Source of the DNA: JAGLSB01 sp023135955
GTDB taxonomy: Bacteria > Bacteroidota > Bacteroidia > Bacteroidales > GCA-2748055
NCBI GenBank assembly: GCA_030673645.1
Contig: DAOVIO010000048.1
Location: 1 to 23,838, forward strand
Length of the DNA: 23,838 nt
Direction of reading: 5' to 3'
Under the pieces are notes generated by a model that saw only the letters and a list, made by a program, of their open reading frames with translations, had not been told where the DNA came from and ran no database searches. The translations under genes were made by a program, and so were the position numbers. This document shows, one piece after another, positions 21,928 to 23,838 of the stretch (positions are counted from its first letter, which is position 1; each line of letters starts with the position of its first letter).

Positions 21928-23598
21928 ATGAAAAAAAACTTTTACTTTTTATTATTCATTGGGGTTCTGATTTTTAGCCTTCCTACTTTTGGGCAAAAAA
22001 CAGTTGTAGTTGTCGAGCCTGATGCAGGAATAGAAATAGGAGCTCTCAATAAGGCAGTTGACGCTGTCGAACTAAGTGGAGTTCCAGACAATACTATTTT
22101 CGAGCTTAGAAGAGACGGGGTTTATTTACTTAATGGTACTATCTCTCATTCTGGCTATACTCTTCACATCAGAACCGAAGATGGAGCCGGATCAAAAGCG
22201 GTTATTCAGCCAAGTGTTGATGAAACAGGTGCATCTGCCAAACAGTTTGAACCTAGTGGAGATTTTATACTTGAAAGAGTTTATATTCTGGGAAGAGATG
22301 AAATTGGGGGATTGGTTAGTCAGCCTATTAATGTATTAGCAGATTCTTGCAGAATTCTTATTGATGATTGCGTATTGGACTATTCAGACCAGTCTCTTAT
22401 TCGAACAGGTTCCAGCATGAATGTTATTATGGTTAAAAATTCAATATTGAGAAACTGTCTGAGACCTGATAATCCTTCCAATGGCAGAATAATAGATACA
22501 AGGGGGAACTCAAATGATACTCTTTGGATTTCAGATTGCACCATTTACAATAATGGGGCTACTCAGTTACGATCAGATGGAGGAGGCGTAAATTTTGCAA
22601 ATTTTGACCACAATACCGTTTTTGCTACAAGTTTTAACCATAATATGGCATTGGATTATATGTTTAAAGTCAATGTTACAAATAATCTTTTTTACAATTT
22701 TTTATACAGAGGTAACAATACTGACCATGACCCACTGTTCAGATGCGATTCAATATTTGATAATATGACTGAAAGACTTGGTTATACTAACGCTGACCGG
22801 TTTTTTGACTTAAGCAATAACAATTGGTTTGTCGATGACTCAATCGGGCATATTATGAGAGAGTATGGACCATATTACAGCAAGTTTTATAGTTGGGATA
22901 CAGAACATCTTGATACAATTTGGTATCAGGAAGAAAAACGTACCCAATGGTTTGCAAATGATTATTTATTGGAGATGGATCCAGAGTCAACACCTGATAT
23001 GATAAGATTTATAGAGAATGGTCAGGTAGATACTACTGATCTTTTCAGAGAAGAGCTTGAATTTATAAATCCTCCTGCACTTAACCTTGATTATTGGAAA
23101 TTTTATACCGAAAATGGATGGGGAATATCCGGTATGAATCCTCCAAATCCTTTTGCTGATGAAAACCCATTGGTTTTGGGAGAGGTTCAGTCCGGTGCAT
23201 TTGACTTCGGTTATAACGGGAACTCACGCTCTGCTACAGGTGCAGATGATGGCGGGGCTCTTGGAGCTGCAAGATGGGGACTATTTAATTATCCGACTTC
23301 AACAAAGGACATTAGATTAAACCTAAATAATGGTGTAAGTACATTTCCAAATCCAATTGAGAATGATTTAGTAACTTTTAAAATCGATTCAAGGGCTGCC
23401 TCAACAATTGACATCCGTGTATTCGACTTATTAGGTAAAGAATTACAAACGGTTAATGGAAAAGTTCACGAAGGTGAAAATCTTGTTGATGTAAACCTCG
23501 ATAAAATTACTTTTTCCGGCATATACTTGTATAAGATAGAATTCGAAACGTCTAATGGAGAGAAATCAGTATCTTCTGGTAAAATTATTAGAAAGTAA
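21928..23598 (+). CDS. Secreted parallel beta-helix protein with type IX secretion sorting domain
   Basis: The 556 residues start with a signal peptide (1-22, ending FGQ). The middle (about 30-300) has repeated rungs of short strands such as ILIDDCVLDYSDQSLIRTG, VIMVKNSILRNC and WISDCTIYNNGATQL, the pattern of right-handed parallel beta-helices found in pectate lyases and other polysaccharide-active or binding proteins. A region of about 130 residues rich in Asp, Trp and Tyr follows. The last 85 residues (STFPNPIENDLVTFKI, VFDLLGKEL, GIYLYKIEF, GKIIRK) form a T9SS type-A sorting domain, so the protein should be exported by the type IX system and attached to or released from the cell surface. 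No catalytic site is recognised. It is the last gene of the GH36/TonB-receptor run. Confidence 0.88.
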   Translation: MKKNFYFLLFIGVLIFSLPTFGQKTVVVVEPDAGIEIGALNKAVDAVELSGVPDNTIFELRRDGVYLLNGTISHSGYTLHIRTEDGAGSKAVIQPSVDETGASAKQFEPSGDFILERVYILGRDEIGGLVSQPINVLADSCRILIDDCVLDYSDQSLIRTGSSMNVIMVKNSILRNCLRPDNPSNGRIIDTRGNSNDTLWISDCTIYNNGATQLRSDGGGVNFANFDHNTVFATSFNHNMALDYMFKVNVTNNLFYNFLYRGNNTDHDPLFRCDSIFDNMTERLGYTNADRFFDLSNNNWFVDDSIGHIMREYGPYYSKFYSWDTEHLDTIWYQEEKRTQWFANDYLLEMDPESTPDMIRFIENGQVDTTDLFREELEFINPPALNLDYWKFYTENGWGISGMNPPNPFADENPLVLGEVQSGAFDFGYNGNSRSATGADDGGALGAARWGLFNYPTSTKDIRLNLNNGVSTFPNPIENDLVTFKIDSRAASTIDIRVFDLLGKELQTVNGKVHEGENLVDVNLDKITFSGIYLYKIEFETSNGEKSVSSGKIIRK

Positions 23599-23620
23599 AC
23601 TGAGAGATAATTTATTGACG

Positions 23621-23638
23621 TTTCTAAATATTTAGAAA
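23621..23638. repeat. Perfect 18-bp palindrome after the beta-helix gene
   Basis: TTTCTAAATATTTAGAAA reads the same on both strands. It lies 22 bp after the stop codon and just before the terminator. It could be an operator-like dyad or a processing hairpin, but a hairpin with no loop is unfavourable and AT-rich palindromes of this size occur by chance fairly often. Confidence 0.5.
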
Positions 23639-23647
23639 TTAAACTTA

Positions 23648-23690
23648 AATTGGTTGGGACTTGTTAGCAGGTTCCAACCAATTATTTTTT
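23648..23690 (+). terminator. Intrinsic terminator of the GH36/TonB-receptor/beta-helix run
   Basis: AATTGGTTGG (23648-23657) and CCAACCAATT (23674-23683) form a perfect 10-bp stem, extended by GA/TT pairs, with a loop of about 12 bases. A run of six T residues (23685-23690) follows. It lies 49 bp after the beta-helix gene and should end its transcription. Confidence 0.85.
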
Positions 23691-23743
23691 ATTCCTGTTA
23701 AAAGCAATTATTTTTCTATTTTATTGAAATCGAGTACATAGAA

Positions 23744-23776
23744 TTTACAGACAATAAAATTGAAAAACTAACTTTG
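23744..23776 (+). promoter_or_regulatory. Candidate promoter for a gene beyond the right edge
   Basis: TAACTTTG at 23769-23776 matches the Bacteroidota -7 box TAnnTTTG, with TTTA 21 bases upstream (23744-23747) as a poor -33 box. An ATG at 23829 could start the next gene, but only three codons are visible. The rest of 23691-23838 is AT-rich with no recognisable feature. Confidence 0.3.
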
Positions 23777-23838
23777 AGAATTATATAATTATTGGTTCAA
23801 TATCAAGTATAAAGTTATTTTAATATTTATGAGGGCAA

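Noticed and set aside
1..23838. tRNA, rRNA, CRISPR array, phage integrase or toxin-antitoxin genes
   Set aside because: None was recognised by eye on either strand. A tRNA scan and CRISPR search were not possible here.

Overview
The window looks like a chromosomal piece of a Bacteroidota bacterium, probably a free-living or marine lineage with a type IX secretion system. The signs are AT-rich DNA, promoter-like TAnnTTTG boxes, a carboxypeptidase-regulatory-like TonB-dependent receptor, a T9SS type-A C-terminal sorting domain, a LytTR/LytS-type regulator pair, and weak or absent Shine-Dalgarno sequences. The genus cannot be named from sequence alone.

Region 1 (1-3365) is insertion-sequence debris. 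The first codons of an IS3-family OrfA run off the left edge on the minus strand. Next is a secreted-protein gene of unknown function (120-1355) that has lost its start codon. It abuts a complete IS4-type element (1355-3329) whose imperfect terminal inverted repeats could be located by eye. The element carries an inverted repeat and internal promoter arranged like the IS10/IS50 devices that block transposase synthesis from read-through transcripts. No target duplication flanks it, so the locus has probably been rearranged.

Region 2 (3366-5906, minus strand) holds rlmN (23S rRNA/tRNA m2A methyltransferase), a REP-associated HUH transposase (RAYT), and a ferredoxin-NADP-reductase-like flavoprotein. 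One REP-like palindrome lies downstream of the RAYT gene and a second, exactly 300 bp away, lies inside its reading frame.

Region 3 (about 5968-12662, plus strand) is a complete seven-gene tryptophan operon, trpEGDCFBA, with overlapping or closely spaced genes. It makes tryptophan from chorismate. Upstream is a classic transcription attenuator: a 19-codon leader peptide with three consecutive Trp codons, mutually exclusive RNA pairings, and a perfect 12-bp terminator hairpin ending 13 bp before trpE. The operon ends in a strong palindromic terminator.

Region 4 (12692-16316) has a LytTR response regulator and a LytS-type histidine kinase one base apart. The kinase has a large extracytoplasmic sensor part with two DxDGD loops. 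A convergent YkgJ-type cysteine-cluster protein follows.

Region 5 (16397-23838) begins with a decayed C-terminal gene remnant. After it comes a tight plus-strand run of a GH36-like alpha-galactosidase, a TonB-dependent receptor without a SusD partner, and a secreted beta-helix protein with a T9SS sorting tail, closed by a terminator. This looks like a small carbohydrate-use locus. No tRNA, rRNA or CRISPR array was seen.
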